Positions 53,140 to 62,803 of a DNA stretch of 64,000 nucleotides are shown piece after piece. The translations under genes were made by a program, and so were the position numbers. Every line of letters starts with the position of its first letter. Within the stretch, counting starts at the first letter, position 1. The DNA lies in the NCBI GenBank assembly GCA_947345935.1, contig CAMZZN010000002.1:62001-126000 (forward strand), read 5' to 3'. This stretch comes from an uncultured Ruminococcus sp. (GTDB taxonomy: Bacteria; Bacillota; Clostridia; Oscillospirales; Ruminococcaceae). The notes under the pieces are model-generated. The model had not been told where the DNA came from. It searched no databases and worked only from the letters and a program-made list of their open reading frames with translations.

Positions 53140-53187
53140 ATGATTTATAACGATCTGCAAAAAATGATCGATATATCATACAAATGA
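53140..53187 (+). CDS. 15-aa leader peptide uORF overlapping the CotH-dockerin start (ATGA)
   Basis: AGAAAGGAGcagtATG; MIYNDLQKMIDISYK*, TGA at 53185-53187 overlaps ATG at 53184-53186. Confidence 0.5.
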   Translation: MIYNDLQKMIDISYK

Positions 53188-55286
53188 GAATTATGATTAT
53201 TAAGCTGATCAGGAGACTCGCTTCATGCGTAATAGCCGCAATTATTTGCTGCGGATGCTGTGTATACAGTGTCTCTGCCGGGGACGAATCGTTTTATGAA
53301 AACAATCCTGTTTCCGAACGTCAACAGGATTACCTTGATCTCTTTTTTGATAATGGAATATCCTTTTTAAGCAATGAGAACGATCCACCGGAAATGTACT
53401 ATTCAGATATTCCGGTAATAAAGTTTCAGGTCAGCGGACTTTCTCCTCAGACTGATACCGGAATCGACTATACGGATTGGTGGTACAGTGAATGGGATGA
53501 TTGCCGTTATGTTTTTCTGCCTGCAACTGCTGACAGAAACAGCCTTATTATATCTTATCAGACTGAAAACGGCGATCTTTCTTTAAACGGCGAAAAAATC
53601 ATATCAGGAGCAGCAACATCTCTCCTGAACTCCGCTGATGAATTCAATGTTACAGTCGGCGATGTGGACTGCGGAAAATTAAAGGTCATGCAGTCTGAAC
53701 TCGGATGCATATACCTTTCAACATCAAGCGGAGGTCTTGATACTCTTGATAATAACGGCTGGATGACTGAAACAGGTTCGGCTGTTATGCTGGACGCAGA
53801 CGGAACCATCGAGTATCAAGGAGAGCTTGAAAAAATAAAATCTCATGGTAATTCATCCTGGGACTATAGCAAAAAGAAATCCTATAATATAAAGCTCCCT
53901 GAAAAGAAAAATCTTTACGGCATGGGTAAAGCTAAAAAATGGGCGCTGTTATCAAATTATCTCGATCATTCCATGCTGCGCAACAAGGTCACTTCGGAAA
54001 TAAGCCGTGCCGGCGGTATGGAATATGTAATGGATTCGGTGTTTGTAGACCTGTATGCCGACGGTTCCTATCGTGGTACATACCAGCTGACAGAACGTGT
54101 TCAGATCCAGAAACAGCGTGTCAATATCCGTGACCTTGAAGAAGAAACCGAATTGCTTAATAATAAGGAACTTGATGAATATCCTCAGATACTGTCAGGA
54201 ATTCCTGAAAATTCTAACGATCAGTATGTGGTAAACAGCTATAAATACTACGATACTCCCAATGATCCTGATGATATCACCGGCGGATATCTGCTTCAGT
54301 TTCAGTTGCCGGGCAGATACAGCTATAAGGCAGAAAGCGGATTTATAACTTCAAGAGGGTCAGTTATTGAAATAGACGGTCCCGAATATGCAAGCAAGGA
54401 ACAGGTTCTTTACATACGTAATTTTGTTCAGGAAATGGAGGATGCCGTTTATTCGGAAACAGGATATAACTCAAAAGGAAAACATTACAGCGATTATATT
54501 GACGTTGATTCCCTTATAACAGCGTACCTTGTGCAGGAAATATCTATGAATATTGATGTGACGAATACCAGTTTCTATTTTTATAAAGATTCAGACCTTA
54601 GAGGAGACGGTAAAATCCATTTTGGACCTGCATGGGATTTTGATCTTGCTTATGGAAGCTTCCCAACAGTCAGGCAGAACTCATACGGTGATATATGCTA
54701 TTCACTGGATACGAAAAAGTTGTTTGTTATTTGTTTTCCGATTGTCGGGTATGAGGAATATGCTGTAAATCAGCCATCCATTGAAGGAATAAACTGGATC
54801 GGGAAATTGTACAAAAAGGGAGATATAGCAGAAAGATCCGCTGAAATATATTTTGAGCGTTTTGAACCCTATATAAATGAACTCACCTCGGCATCAGACG
54901 GCGGTGCGGCGCTTATAACTCAGATGGCGGAAGAAATAAGATCCTCCGCTGAAATGAACAATGCACGCTGGCATACATACGGAGGACGCGAGTACTGTGT
55001 TTTCGGCTCGTCAAGCGGAGCGGATTTCATGGAGTCTGTCGATATAATGAGACAATTTTTAGCTGACAGAAAAAATGGTCTTGATCAGATCTGGGCAGAA
55101 TACAGAAGCGTTAAAGGCGACGTAAATTCCGACGGCAGGTTCAGTATTGCAGATATTGTAATGATGCAGGGATTTCTGCTCGGAAGATCAGAGCTTTCGG
55201 ACTGGAAAGCCGGCGATCTTTGTCAGGATAATGTAATAGACTCTTTTGATCTTGCCGCTATGAGGCATTTAATTATAAACAACTAA
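53184..55286 (+). CDS. CotH kinase-family protein with C-terminal type I dockerin
   Basis: CotH features (IKSHGNSSWDYSKKKSYNIKL, KKWALLSNYLDHSMLRNKV, GPAWDFDLAYG); dockerin KGDVNSDGRFSIADIVMMQGFLLG...GDLCQDNVIDSFDLAAMRHLI. Confidence 0.93.
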   Translation: MRIMIIKLIRRLASCVIAAIICCGCCVYSVSAGDESFYENNPVSERQQDYLDLFFDNGISFLSNENDPPEMYYSDIPVIKFQVSGLSPQTDTGIDYTDWWYSEWDDCRYVFLPATADRNSLIISYQTENGDLSLNGEKIISGAATSLLNSADEFNVTVGDVDCGKLKVMQSELGCIYLSTSSGGLDTLDNNGWMTETGSAVMLDADGTIEYQGELEKIKSHGNSSWDYSKKKSYNIKLPEKKNLYGMGKAKKWALLSNYLDHSMLRNKVTSEISRAGGMEYVMDSVFVDLYADGSYRGTYQLTERVQIQKQRVNIRDLEEETELLNNKELDEYPQILSGIPENSNDQYVVNSYKYYDTPNDPDDITGGYLLQFQLPGRYSYKAESGFITSRGSVIEIDGPEYASKEQVLYIRNFVQEMEDAVYSETGYNSKGKHYSDYIDVDSLITAYLVQEISMNIDVTNTSFYFYKDSDLRGDGKIHFGPAWDFDLAYGSFPTVRQNSYGDICYSLDTKKLFVICFPIVGYEEYAVNQPSIEGINWIGKLYKKGDIAERSAEIYFERFEPYINELTSASDGGAALITQMAEEIRSSAEMNNARWHTYGGREYCVFGSSSGADFMESVDIMRQFLADRKNGLDQIWAEYRSVKGDVNSDGRFSIADIVMMQGFLLGRSELSDWKAGDLCQDNVIDSFDLAAMRHLIINN

Positions 55287-55301
55287 TTGTAATCAGCGTT
55301 T

Positions 55302-55333
55302 AAAGCCCGTTCACATAATGCGAACGGGCTTTT
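55302..55333 (+). terminator. Intrinsic terminator
   Basis: aaagcccgttcacataatgcgaacgggctttt. Confidence 0.9.
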
Positions 55334-55361
55334 ATTGTAAAAACAGATTCTTAAAAAGGTA

Positions 55362-55390
55362 TTGACAAAAGCGAAATAGTGTGGTATAAT
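55362..55390 (+). promoter_or_regulatory. Predicted promoter of metY-cysK-rrf2 (TTGACA-17-TATAAT)
   Basis: TTGACA 55362-55367, TATAAT 55385-55390. Confidence 0.85.
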
Positions 55391-55399
55391 CTATTTATA

Positions 55400-55414
55400 A
55401 CCTACAAAGTATGT
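55400..55414. promoter_or_regulatory. Candidate Rrf2-family operator (ACCTAC-aaa-GTATGT)
   Basis: Imperfect inverted repeat immediately downstream of the -10 of an operon encoding an Rrf2 regulator. Confidence 0.35.
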
Positions 55415-55454
55415 ATGATTAGTATATTTGCTAAAATGAAAGGATGTTATAACT

Positions 55455-56750
55455 ATGAGCAAACAATACAAATTTGAAACCATCCAGATTCATGCCGGAC
55501 AGGAAGCTCCGGATCCTGCAACGGATGCCAGAGCCGTACCAATATACGCTACTACTTCATACGTTTTTAAGGACTCAGCACAGGCAGCCGGACGGTTCGG
55601 TCTGACGGAGGGAGGAAACATCTATACACGTCTTATGAATCCGACGTCCGATGTTTTTGAAAAAAGAATAGCTGCTCTTGAAGGTGGAGCTGCCGCTCTT
55701 GCAACGGCATCCGGTTCTGCTGCAATTTCTTATGCAGTTCAGAATATCGCTTCAGCAGGAGATCATATCGTAAGCTCTATAGACTTGTACGGAGGCACAT
55801 ATAACCTCTTTGCAAATACGCTGAGAGAACAGGGAATCACAACGGATTTTGCCGATCCTTCTGACTTAAGCAGCTTTGAAAAAGCGATACGTCCTGAAAC
55901 CAAGCTGATCTACGCTGAAACTTTGGGAAACCCTAACTCCAGCGTTATTGACATCGAATCACTTGCAGAGATCGCTCACAGGCACGGCATTCCGCTGATT
56001 GTTGACAATACGTTTGCAACGCCGTATCTGCTTAGACCCATTGAACATGGCGCCGATATCGTGGTTCATTCCGCTACTAAGTTTATCGGAGGTCACGGAA
56101 CCGTAATGGGCGGGGTTGTCATTGACAGCGGTCGTTTCGACTGGACGCAGAACGATAAATTCCCTGGTATTACAAAGCCGAATCCTTCCTATCACGGAGT
56201 CGTTTTTGCCGAGGCGTGCGGAAATATAGCCTATATTATGAAACTCCGCACTACTCTTATGAGAGATCAGGGGGCAGCTATTTCGCCGTTCAATTCATTC
56301 CTGCTTTTACAGGGACTTGAAACGCTTTCTCTCCGCCTTGAGCGTCATGTAGAAAACGCACTGAAAACTGTAGAATTTCTCAGCAGACATCCGCAGGTAG
56401 AGAAGGTAAATCATCCGTCGCTTGCCGAAGGAAAGGAAAAGGAACTTTACGACAGATATTTTCCGGATGGAGCAGCTTCTATCTTTACCTTTGAAATAAA
56501 GGGCGATGCCGAAACCGCAAAGAAATTTACGGAAAGTCTGGAACTTTTCTCGCTTCTTGCCAATGTGGCAGACGTTAAATCGCTCGTTATACATCCTGCC
56601 TCGACTACTCATTCTCAGATGACGGAGGAAGAGCTTCTTGCAGCAGGGATAAAGCCGAATACAGTACGGCTTTCTATCGGAACAGAACATATCGACGATA
56701 TAATCGCCGATCTTGAACATGGCTTTGAATCCGTAAAACAGGAGGGATAA
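55455..56750 (+). CDS. metY: O-acetylhomoserine aminocarboxypropyltransferase/O-acetylserine sulfhydrylase
   Basis: PLP Cys/Met metabolism family: ALEGGAAALATASGSAA, VHSATKFIGGHGTVMGGV. Confidence 0.9.
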   Translation: MSKQYKFETIQIHAGQEAPDPATDARAVPIYATTSYVFKDSAQAAGRFGLTEGGNIYTRLMNPTSDVFEKRIAALEGGAAALATASGSAAISYAVQNIASAGDHIVSSIDLYGGTYNLFANTLREQGITTDFADPSDLSSFEKAIRPETKLIYAETLGNPNSSVIDIESLAEIAHRHGIPLIVDNTFATPYLLRPIEHGADIVVHSATKFIGGHGTVMGGVVIDSGRFDWTQNDKFPGITKPNPSYHGVVFAEACGNIAYIMKLRTTLMRDQGAAISPFNSFLLLQGLETLSLRLERHVENALKTVEFLSRHPQVEKVNHPSLAEGKEKELYDRYFPDGAASIFTFEIKGDAETAKKFTESLELFSLLANVADVKSLVIHPASTTHSQMTEEELLAAGIKPNTVRLSIGTEHIDDIIADLEHGFESVKQEG

Positions 56751-56752
56751 TT

Positions 56753-57679
56753 ATGAAGATTTATAAGACCGTTACAGAGCTTATCGGCGGTACGCCGTTA
56801 ATGGAGCTTTCAAACATTGAGAAAAAAGAGGAACTGAACGCAAGAATTCTTGTAAAGCTTGAGTATTTCAACCCTGCCGGATCGGTCAAGGACAGAGTTG
56901 CTGCCGCTATGATAAATGATGCGGAAGAGAATGGACTTCTAAAAGAGGGAAGCGTAATTATTGAGCCGACCAGCGGAAATACCGGTATCGGGCTTGCTGC
57001 CGCTGCCGCATCAAAGGGATACAGACTTATAATCACCATGCCCGAAACAATGAGCGTAGAGCGTCGTAATCTCATGAAAGCTTACGGAGCGGAGCTTGTG
57101 CTTACAGAGGGCGCAAAGGGCATGAAAGGCGCTATCGAAAAAGCAAATGAGCTTGCAGCCGAAATTTCCGGCAGTTTTATTCCCTCTCAGTTTACAAATC
57201 CTGCAAATCCTGCCGCTCACCTGAAAACAACAGGTCCGGAGATATGGGAGGATTCAGATGGCAATGTTGATATTTTTGTAGCAGGCGTCGGAACAGGAGG
57301 AACTGTCAGCGGAGTCGGCGCTTATCTTAAATCAAAAAATCCTGAAATAAGAATTGTTGCCGTTGAACCAAAAGATTCGCCCGTTATCTCCGAGGGAAAA
57401 GCGGGCGCTCATAAGATACAGGGTATCGGCGCTGGATTTATTCCGAAGACGCTCGATACTAAAATCTACGATGAAGTTATAACGGTCGGTCATGACGACG
57501 CATTTGCTTTTGGAAAAGCCGCAGCAAGGACAGAAGGGGTTCTGGTGGGAATTTCATCCGGAGCTGCATTATGGGCAGCAGTTCAGCTTGCCAAAAGACC
57601 GGAAAATGCAGGAAAAACGATCGTAGCTTTGTTTCCTGATTCAGGCGAACGCTATCTGTCAACGCCGATGTTTGAATGA
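56753..57679 (+). CDS. cysK: Cysteine synthase A
   Basis: NPAGSVKDRVA, PTSGNTGIGLA, GTGGTVSGVG. Confidence 0.96.
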   Translation: MKIYKTVTELIGGTPLMELSNIEKKEELNARILVKLEYFNPAGSVKDRVAAAMINDAEENGLLKEGSVIIEPTSGNTGIGLAAAAASKGYRLIITMPETMSVERRNLMKAYGAELVLTEGAKGMKGAIEKANELAAEISGSFIPSQFTNPANPAAHLKTTGPEIWEDSDGNVDIFVAGVGTGGTVSGVGAYLKSKNPEIRIVAVEPKDSPVISEGKAGAHKIQGIGAGFIPKTLDTKIYDEVITVGHDDAFAFGKAAARTEGVLVGISSGAALWAAVQLAKRPENAGKTIVALFPDSGERYLSTPMFE

Positions 57680-57691
57680 GAGGGTCTGTTT

Positions 57692-58105
57692 ATGAAAATT
57701 TCAACAAAAGGAAGATACGCTCTGCGCCTGACTGTAAATCTGGCACGTAATGAAAAGGGGGCTTATACTTCTCTCAAAGACATCGCCGAAGATGAAGGGA
57801 TTTCCAAAAAGTATCTTGAACAAATCGTTCCTATGTTGAACAAAGCCGGTATACTGCGTACCAACCGTGGAAATCGAGGGGGATATTGTCTTGCAAAAAA
57901 CGCCGCCGATATTTCTGTTGGAGACGTACTTCGTGCTACAGAGGGAAACCTTGCGCCTATCGCCTGTCTTTCATACGATGTCAACGATTGTCCGAGACGT
58001 GAAAACTGCTCTACTCTTTATGTATGGGAAGGATTGAATGAAGTTATAACGGGATATCTTAACAGCATTACGATACAGAGTATTATAGATAAGTCTAAAT
58101 CGTAA
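57692..58105 (+). CDS. Rrf2 family transcriptional regulator (CymR/IscR-like)
   Basis: MKISTKGRYALRLTVNLA...GISKKYLEQIVPMLNKAGILRTNRGNRGGYCLA; three cysteines in C-term half. Confidence 0.93.
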   Translation: MKISTKGRYALRLTVNLARNEKGAYTSLKDIAEDEGISKKYLEQIVPMLNKAGILRTNRGNRGGYCLAKNAADISVGDVLRATEGNLAPIACLSYDVNDCPRRENCSTLYVWEGLNEVITGYLNSITIQSIIDKSKS

Positions 58106-58143
58106 TAAACGTAATATATCTCCCACCTTGGTATTTTGTATGC

Positions 58144-58190
58144 ATAGCCGCCCTACCTGAACTTGTTTCAATTTCAAGTAGGGCGGCTAT
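58144..58190. terminator. Bidirectional terminator hairpin
   Basis: atagccgccctac...gtagggcggctat. Confidence 0.8.
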
Positions 58191-58193
58191 AGA

Positions 58194-59981
58194 TTATTCA
58201 GAAAATCTTAATGAAAGAGTGTCCGGAACATTGGTGTCGGTAAGCTGATACCAGTGTTCTTCTATTGTTTTTCCTGTATAAGAACTCTGATGAATCCAAT
58301 GAACCTGACCGTCGAGGGAAACGGAGATTATGTTTGTATCAGAGTCATTGTAATCATAGCTGAAAGTAAATTCCGCCGGCATAATAACAAGATCTTCGGC
58401 AATTTCACATTCATCCCAGTTGTAGCCGTAGAAAAGCTGATGGAGCAGATCTCCCTCAAGCATTACGATATCGCCGCTGCTGCGTTTTACTTCGTATGTT
58501 CCGCCGTTTTTTGCCAGATTTCCAAAAGGCGGATAAGAAGTATTGCTGTCAGTGGTGCTGCCGTTTCTGAACGTTGTCTCAATTTCAGCGTGCATCCGGC
58601 TGCCGGAATATTTATACCATCCAGAATGCTGCGCAATATCGCTTTTGATATAGATGTAGTCATCGCTGTAAATCAGAACGGAGAACGTTGTATCGGGAAT
58701 TTCTGAAACCTCAAATTTTATTACGGGTTCTGAAAAAGGAATGTGCTCGTCAACAGCTTGAAGCTTATCAAAGGTTTTCTCAAGGTAATCGTCCAGGAGT
58801 ATGCACTGCTTCTGAGTAAGATCAGGCATAGGTTTGCCGGAAAGGGTGTATTTTATTTCAGAACCACTATTAATGGAAGATTCAAAATCAATAAACGGAT
58901 ATGACTTGATACAAGAATTGTTATTATTGTCTGCATAGATTATCTGATTGACAGTATTGTTGAACAGTTCATAATCTATCTTGTACTTTTTCATTGTATA
59001 ATCGCCGGAGTAAGAAGGAGATTTGCCGTATGTTGCTCTGAGGCATCCTGTAATATCAAAAGATATGTCGCAGAAGAAATAATCATTGCTGCCGTGCAGA
59101 TTATATTCTCCCTTTGCAGGATAGCTTGAAAGTGCCACTTCGGCTTCATCCTCGTCAGTCCATTCAGCGTAATCCGCATTATTAAGGAATTCTGCAAGGA
59201 TTGTTTTTTGTTCTTCGTTGACAGGAATAGCATGGCTGCTCTCATTATATTCGCCGTAGATAATGGCAAAGTCGTATTCACGCATATCGCCGAACGGTGA
59301 TGTTTTTTCATTATTGTCAGTTTCCATGATAAGATTGAAAGCATTCATGAACTTTTCAAAGTCTATCTTGTATTGTTCAATGACGGCAGATTGGTCTTCA
59401 CCGGAGCTGCGTTCTATCGTAAGGCAGTTATTGCAGTCAATAGTGATAGTGTCAGATCCCGTTTCGCTTTTTTCAATAAAAGTATATGCTGCGTAGTATG
59501 ATCTTATCATAGCGTATGTTTCATCCTCTTCAGTCCATTCGCCGTATTCGCACTCGTTAAAAAAGTCAACAAACAGCAGTTTCTGTTCCTCGGTGAGATT
59601 TGTGGTCTGGACAGAACCTATTGTATTCGTTAAAGCGTAATTGTGATCGCAGAAATCAGACAGAGGATTATTTTTAATTTTTGTATCCTTGACTCCTCCC
59701 ATTTGATTTTCTGTTCCGGGGGCAGATCGTTTCAGGAAATGCGCTGCTGCGCCGATGCTTCCTGTTATAACGGCAAAAGCTGCCGCTGCGCTTATTATTC
59801 TGGAGATATAGTGAGAACGTGCCTTTTCAACGCCGCTGACCTGCTGAGAAAATACGCTGCCGCAGGTATTTTTTTCATCGGAGCGTTCGGCGGCTTTGCA
59901 GCATTGTGCAATTATTCTTTCCTTCATATTTTCGGGCATTTTTATTTTTTCAGCGGATCGTTTTATTTTATTATAATTCAT
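58194..59981 (-). CDS. Putative anti-sigma-factor-like membrane protein
   Basis: Single TM near N-terminus, large extracytoplasmic region with repeated units (YNESSHAIPVNEEQKTILAEFLNNADYAEWTDEDE / TTNLTEEQKLLFVDFFNECEYGEWTEEDE); overlaps upstream sigma gene stop. Confidence 0.65.
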   Translation of the reverse strand: MNYNKIKRSAEKIKMPENMKERIIAQCCKAAERSDEKNTCGSVFSQQVSGVEKARSHYISRIISAAAAFAVITGSIGAAAHFLKRSAPGTENQMGGVKDTKIKNNPLSDFCDHNYALTNTIGSVQTTNLTEEQKLLFVDFFNECEYGEWTEEDETYAMIRSYYAAYTFIEKSETGSDTITIDCNNCLTIERSSGEDQSAVIEQYKIDFEKFMNAFNLIMETDNNEKTSPFGDMREYDFAIIYGEYNESSHAIPVNEEQKTILAEFLNNADYAEWTDEDEAEVALSSYPAKGEYNLHGSNDYFFCDISFDITGCLRATYGKSPSYSGDYTMKKYKIDYELFNNTVNQIIYADNNNNSCIKSYPFIDFESSINSGSEIKYTLSGKPMPDLTQKQCILLDDYLEKTFDKLQAVDEHIPFSEPVIKFEVSEIPDTTFSVLIYSDDYIYIKSDIAQHSGWYKYSGSRMHAEIETTFRNGSTTDSNTSYPPFGNLAKNGGTYEVKRSSGDIVMLEGDLLHQLFYGYNWDECEIAEDLVIMPAEFTFSYDYNDSDTNIISVSLDGQVHWIHQSSYTGKTIEEHWYQLTDTNVPDTLSLRFSE

Positions 59982-60460
59982 ACCAGATACTCCTTTATAT
60001 ATATTTCTTTTAATAATGCCCTGCCTTTCTGGAGGCGCATTTTTACTGCCGATGAGGATTTCCCTATTATTTTTGCGATATCATTTACCTTATATTCTTC
60101 TACGTAGTGGAGTGTCATAACGATTCTGAATTTTTCAGGCAGTTCAAACAGAGCTTCAAGTATTCCGGAGCAGTCCTCATCCTGATTAACGGATATGTTT
60201 TTGAGTATTTCCTCACTTTCATCTTCTGTTCTGCCACGTTTCCGAAGCATATCACGGCACTTGTTGGCAGAAACGGTTATGAGCCATGCCTTTTTGTGTT
60301 CGCTGCTTGTAAAAACAGGATCTTTCTGTATATATTTTATAAAAGTTTCCTGAACAGCGTCCTCGGCGTCCGCAGGATTTTTCAGCATAAGGAGACAAAT
60401 TCTGTATAGTGTATCACCGTATTTGTGGACATCCCGGGTAATGCTCTCAGCATCGGCCAT
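59978..60460 (-). CDS. ECF-type RNA polymerase sigma factor
   Basis: Sigma-70 region 2 (LMLKNPADAEDAVQETFIKYI) and region 4 (TLHYVEEYKVNDIAKIIGKSSSAVKMRLQKGR). Confidence 0.95.
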   Translation of the reverse strand: MADAESITRDVHKYGDTLYRICLLMLKNPADAEDAVQETFIKYIQKDPVFTSSEHKKAWLITVSANKCRDMLRKRGRTEDESEEILKNISVNQDEDCSGILEALFELPEKFRIVMTLHYVEEYKVNDIAKIIGKSSSAVKMRLQKGRALLKEIYIKEYLV

Positions 60461-60557
60461 ATTGTCATCTCCTTTCCGAGTTCTGAGATACCTATAATTA
60501 TAACACGTTTCAGATCATTAAAAGGTCAATTTACAGAGAGAGTTTTTCAAAAATAAA

Positions 60558-60585
60558 ACCGGGAGCAGAATCATCTGCTCCCGGT
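60558..60585. terminator. Intrinsic terminator
   Basis: accgggagcagaatcatctgctcccggt. Confidence 0.85.
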
Positions 60586-60595
60586 AATTTTATTG

Positions 60596-61504
60596 TCAGA
60601 AATTAAAGTAATCGTAGTCGTCATCGTCATAAAGATCATCCAGATCAAATCCGCTGTAACCGCCTAAATCTTTAGCAAGGTCAAGCCAGCCGCCGTATGA
60701 ATCCTCGTCAGCGTAAGGTGCGAGATACCAGCCGCTGCAACCTTTATATTTTACAACGTAGATGTTAAAAGTAGCGCCGGCAGAAGCGCTTTCCTTTTTG
60801 TACTTAGCTTCTGCTTCAAGCTTAACCTTTACTCTATAAGCTTTCTTTACTTCAACTTCGTCAAGCCCCATTTCTTCAAACATCTCAGAAGCCATTTCTT
60901 CGATGTCGTCACGTGTGCTGCCGGATACCTTTTTCTTGCCTTTGAAATCTACCTTTACTTTGTAATCAAGTTTAGTATCTTTGAGAGTATCATTAATTTC
61001 ATCCTCAAGATCTTTTACAGCTTCTTTGTAGCTGTCACCGGTTTCGTCCTCAACGATATCCTTGAAATCCTTGAACTGATCCTTGGGGATAACAGCCTGG
61101 ATAACCTTGTCGACATCGACCTTATTTATGCCCTTTACGGCATTCTTTATAGGTTTCTTATAGCCGCCGAAGAAAATGTTGAAAAGGAACACAAGAAGAG
61201 CGATAAGTACTACGGCCGCAGCTCCGAGGATGATAAAGCCTTTCTTTGAGTTTGAGCCATTATTTTCCGGTATAAAAGAAGCGTTGAGATCGCCGCCGGA
61301 TGCTGCACCGTGATTATAGGCGCCCATATTTCCTCCGTTATCGCCGGGAGTAAACGGAGCAGATGCCTGCTGCTGACTAAAAGCAACGCCGTTCGGAGCG
61401 GTTGTCTGCTGTTGATTAAAAGTGGAGCCGTTCGGAGCAGCACATGATGCACACTGAGTCATTCCGTCAGGTATCTGTGCACCGCAAGTTTTACAAAATG
61501 CCAT
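60596..61504 (-). CDS. Zinc-ribbon membrane protein with acidic C-terminus
   Basis: MAFCKTCGAQIPDGMTQCASCA zinc ribbon, Q-rich linker, one TM, C-term DLDDLYDDDDYDYFNF; start ATG at 61504. Confidence 0.8.
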   Translation of the reverse strand: MAFCKTCGAQIPDGMTQCASCAAPNGSTFNQQQTTAPNGVAFSQQQASAPFTPGDNGGNMGAYNHGAASGGDLNASFIPENNGSNSKKGFIILGAAAVVLIALLVFLFNIFFGGYKKPIKNAVKGINKVDVDKVIQAVIPKDQFKDFKDIVEDETGDSYKEAVKDLEDEINDTLKDTKLDYKVKVDFKGKKKVSGSTRDDIEEMASEMFEEMGLDEVEVKKAYRVKVKLEAEAKYKKESASAGATFNIYVVKYKGCSGWYLAPYADEDSYGGWLDLAKDLGGYSGFDLDDLYDDDDYDYFNF

Positions 61505-61633
61505 AATAAACCTCCATAAAATAAAAAATATAAAAAATAAGTACCGTTGCCAGCAATTCCTGAAATATGGCAATATTCGCCATAAATTTACTGATAGTTC
61601 TTGTGTTTATAATATCATACAATTTTTGGTTTG

Positions 61634-62242
61634 TCAACAATATTTTTGCATTTTCTTTGCTTTTTTACCATTATTTATCCAATTTGTAATATAAAGAATC
61701 ACAAGTATGATAAAGATCGGAAAGAATTCCTTTATTCCCAGAAAAACAGCCGCAGCCGCAGTGATGAGCAGTCCGCACCTGACGGCGGCAAGAAGCATCC
61801 GTACGCCGTATTCGCAGCGGGTTCCGCTTATCAGAAGTTCAATGGCAGCTCCGCCGTCAAGATTAGGAAAGGGCATCATATTGTACAGGAAAAGTGTCAG
61901 ATTCAGCATCACAAAAAGCCGGCTGCCGCCCAGAAATTTGGTTATGCCGGCGAATGCCAGATTAACTGCAGGTCCTGACAGCAGCACGAAAAGACTGCGT
62001 TTTAGAGGAACGGCAGCATTTTTTTCCGCAGTTATAATTATTCCCGTGCCGCTCAGTACGATATCTTTTGTTGCTGTTCCCGCAATAACGGCGGCAAGAA
62101 TGTGTCCAAGTTCATGCAGAAGGCATCCGCCGTAAAAGCACAAGATAGTCCGGCGTTCTCTGACAAGAAAAATAAGAGCATTGAACATCAGGAATGAAAA
62201 GCTGATGCTGATCCGAATACTCCCTATTCTGAAACTAATCAA
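61634..62242 (-). CDS. M50 family (SpoIVFB/site-2 protease-like) intramembrane metalloprotease
   Basis: HELGH zinc motif, NLDGG motif, multiple TM segments. Confidence 0.88.
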   Translation of the reverse strand: MISFRIGSIRISISFSFLMFNALIFLVRERRTILCFYGGCLLHELGHILAAVIAGTATKDIVLSGTGIIITAEKNAAVPLKRSLFVLLSGPAVNLAFAGITKFLGGSRLFVMLNLTLFLYNMMPFPNLDGGAAIELLISGTRCEYGVRMLLAAVRCGLLITAAAAVFLGIKEFFPIFIILVILYITNWINNGKKAKKMQKYC

Positions 62243-62504
62243 AAAGCGGACGAAGCAGATCTATGGGATTTGGGAAAAGTTCTGCCGGATCTGCGGTAAG
62301 CTCTTTTATTTTATCAAATATCCCGGCAGCTGTTCCGGGAAAAATGATGTTGATAATAAAAACCGACGCAGCAAGCACTATGCATACTGCCGCCTGCATA
62401 GCCGGAGCGTCACCGGAGCGTCCACGGTACTTTTCTTCATATTCAAGCAGAAGCTCCTGGGTGCTGTCCTCCTCCGGTTCATCGGTATGTGTATGTTCCG
62501 TCAT
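62235..62504 (-). CDS. Small single-pass membrane protein paired with M50 protease
   Basis: 89 aa, one TM (AAVCIVLAASVFIINIIF), overlaps M50 gene start by 8 bp. Confidence 0.6.
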   Translation of the reverse strand: MTEHTHTDEPEEDSTQELLLEYEEKYRGRSGDAPAMQAAVCIVLAASVFIINIIFPGTAAGIFDKIKELTADPAELFPNPIDLLRPLFD

Positions 62505-62803
62505 ATATATTCAGCTCCTTTCACATATTTATAATATGTTTGTCCGGTTGATTCAAGAACAATTTTGATTAATTTGTAAAAAAGTGTTGATTCTTTTTCT
62601 TATTTGTGATAAAATTATAATTGTCTCGTACATTTGCTCAATAGCGTTCGCTGCGTGCGGATCGGCAAATAATAAACGCCAAATGGATTTGTCGTTTAAT
62701 TATATCAACCTGACGTGCAGAATTTATTTCCAGTACAGACGTTTTTATTTATTAGTTTTGTACGGAAAAATATCAGGAATACAGGGATAAGGAGAATTTA
62801 TTT

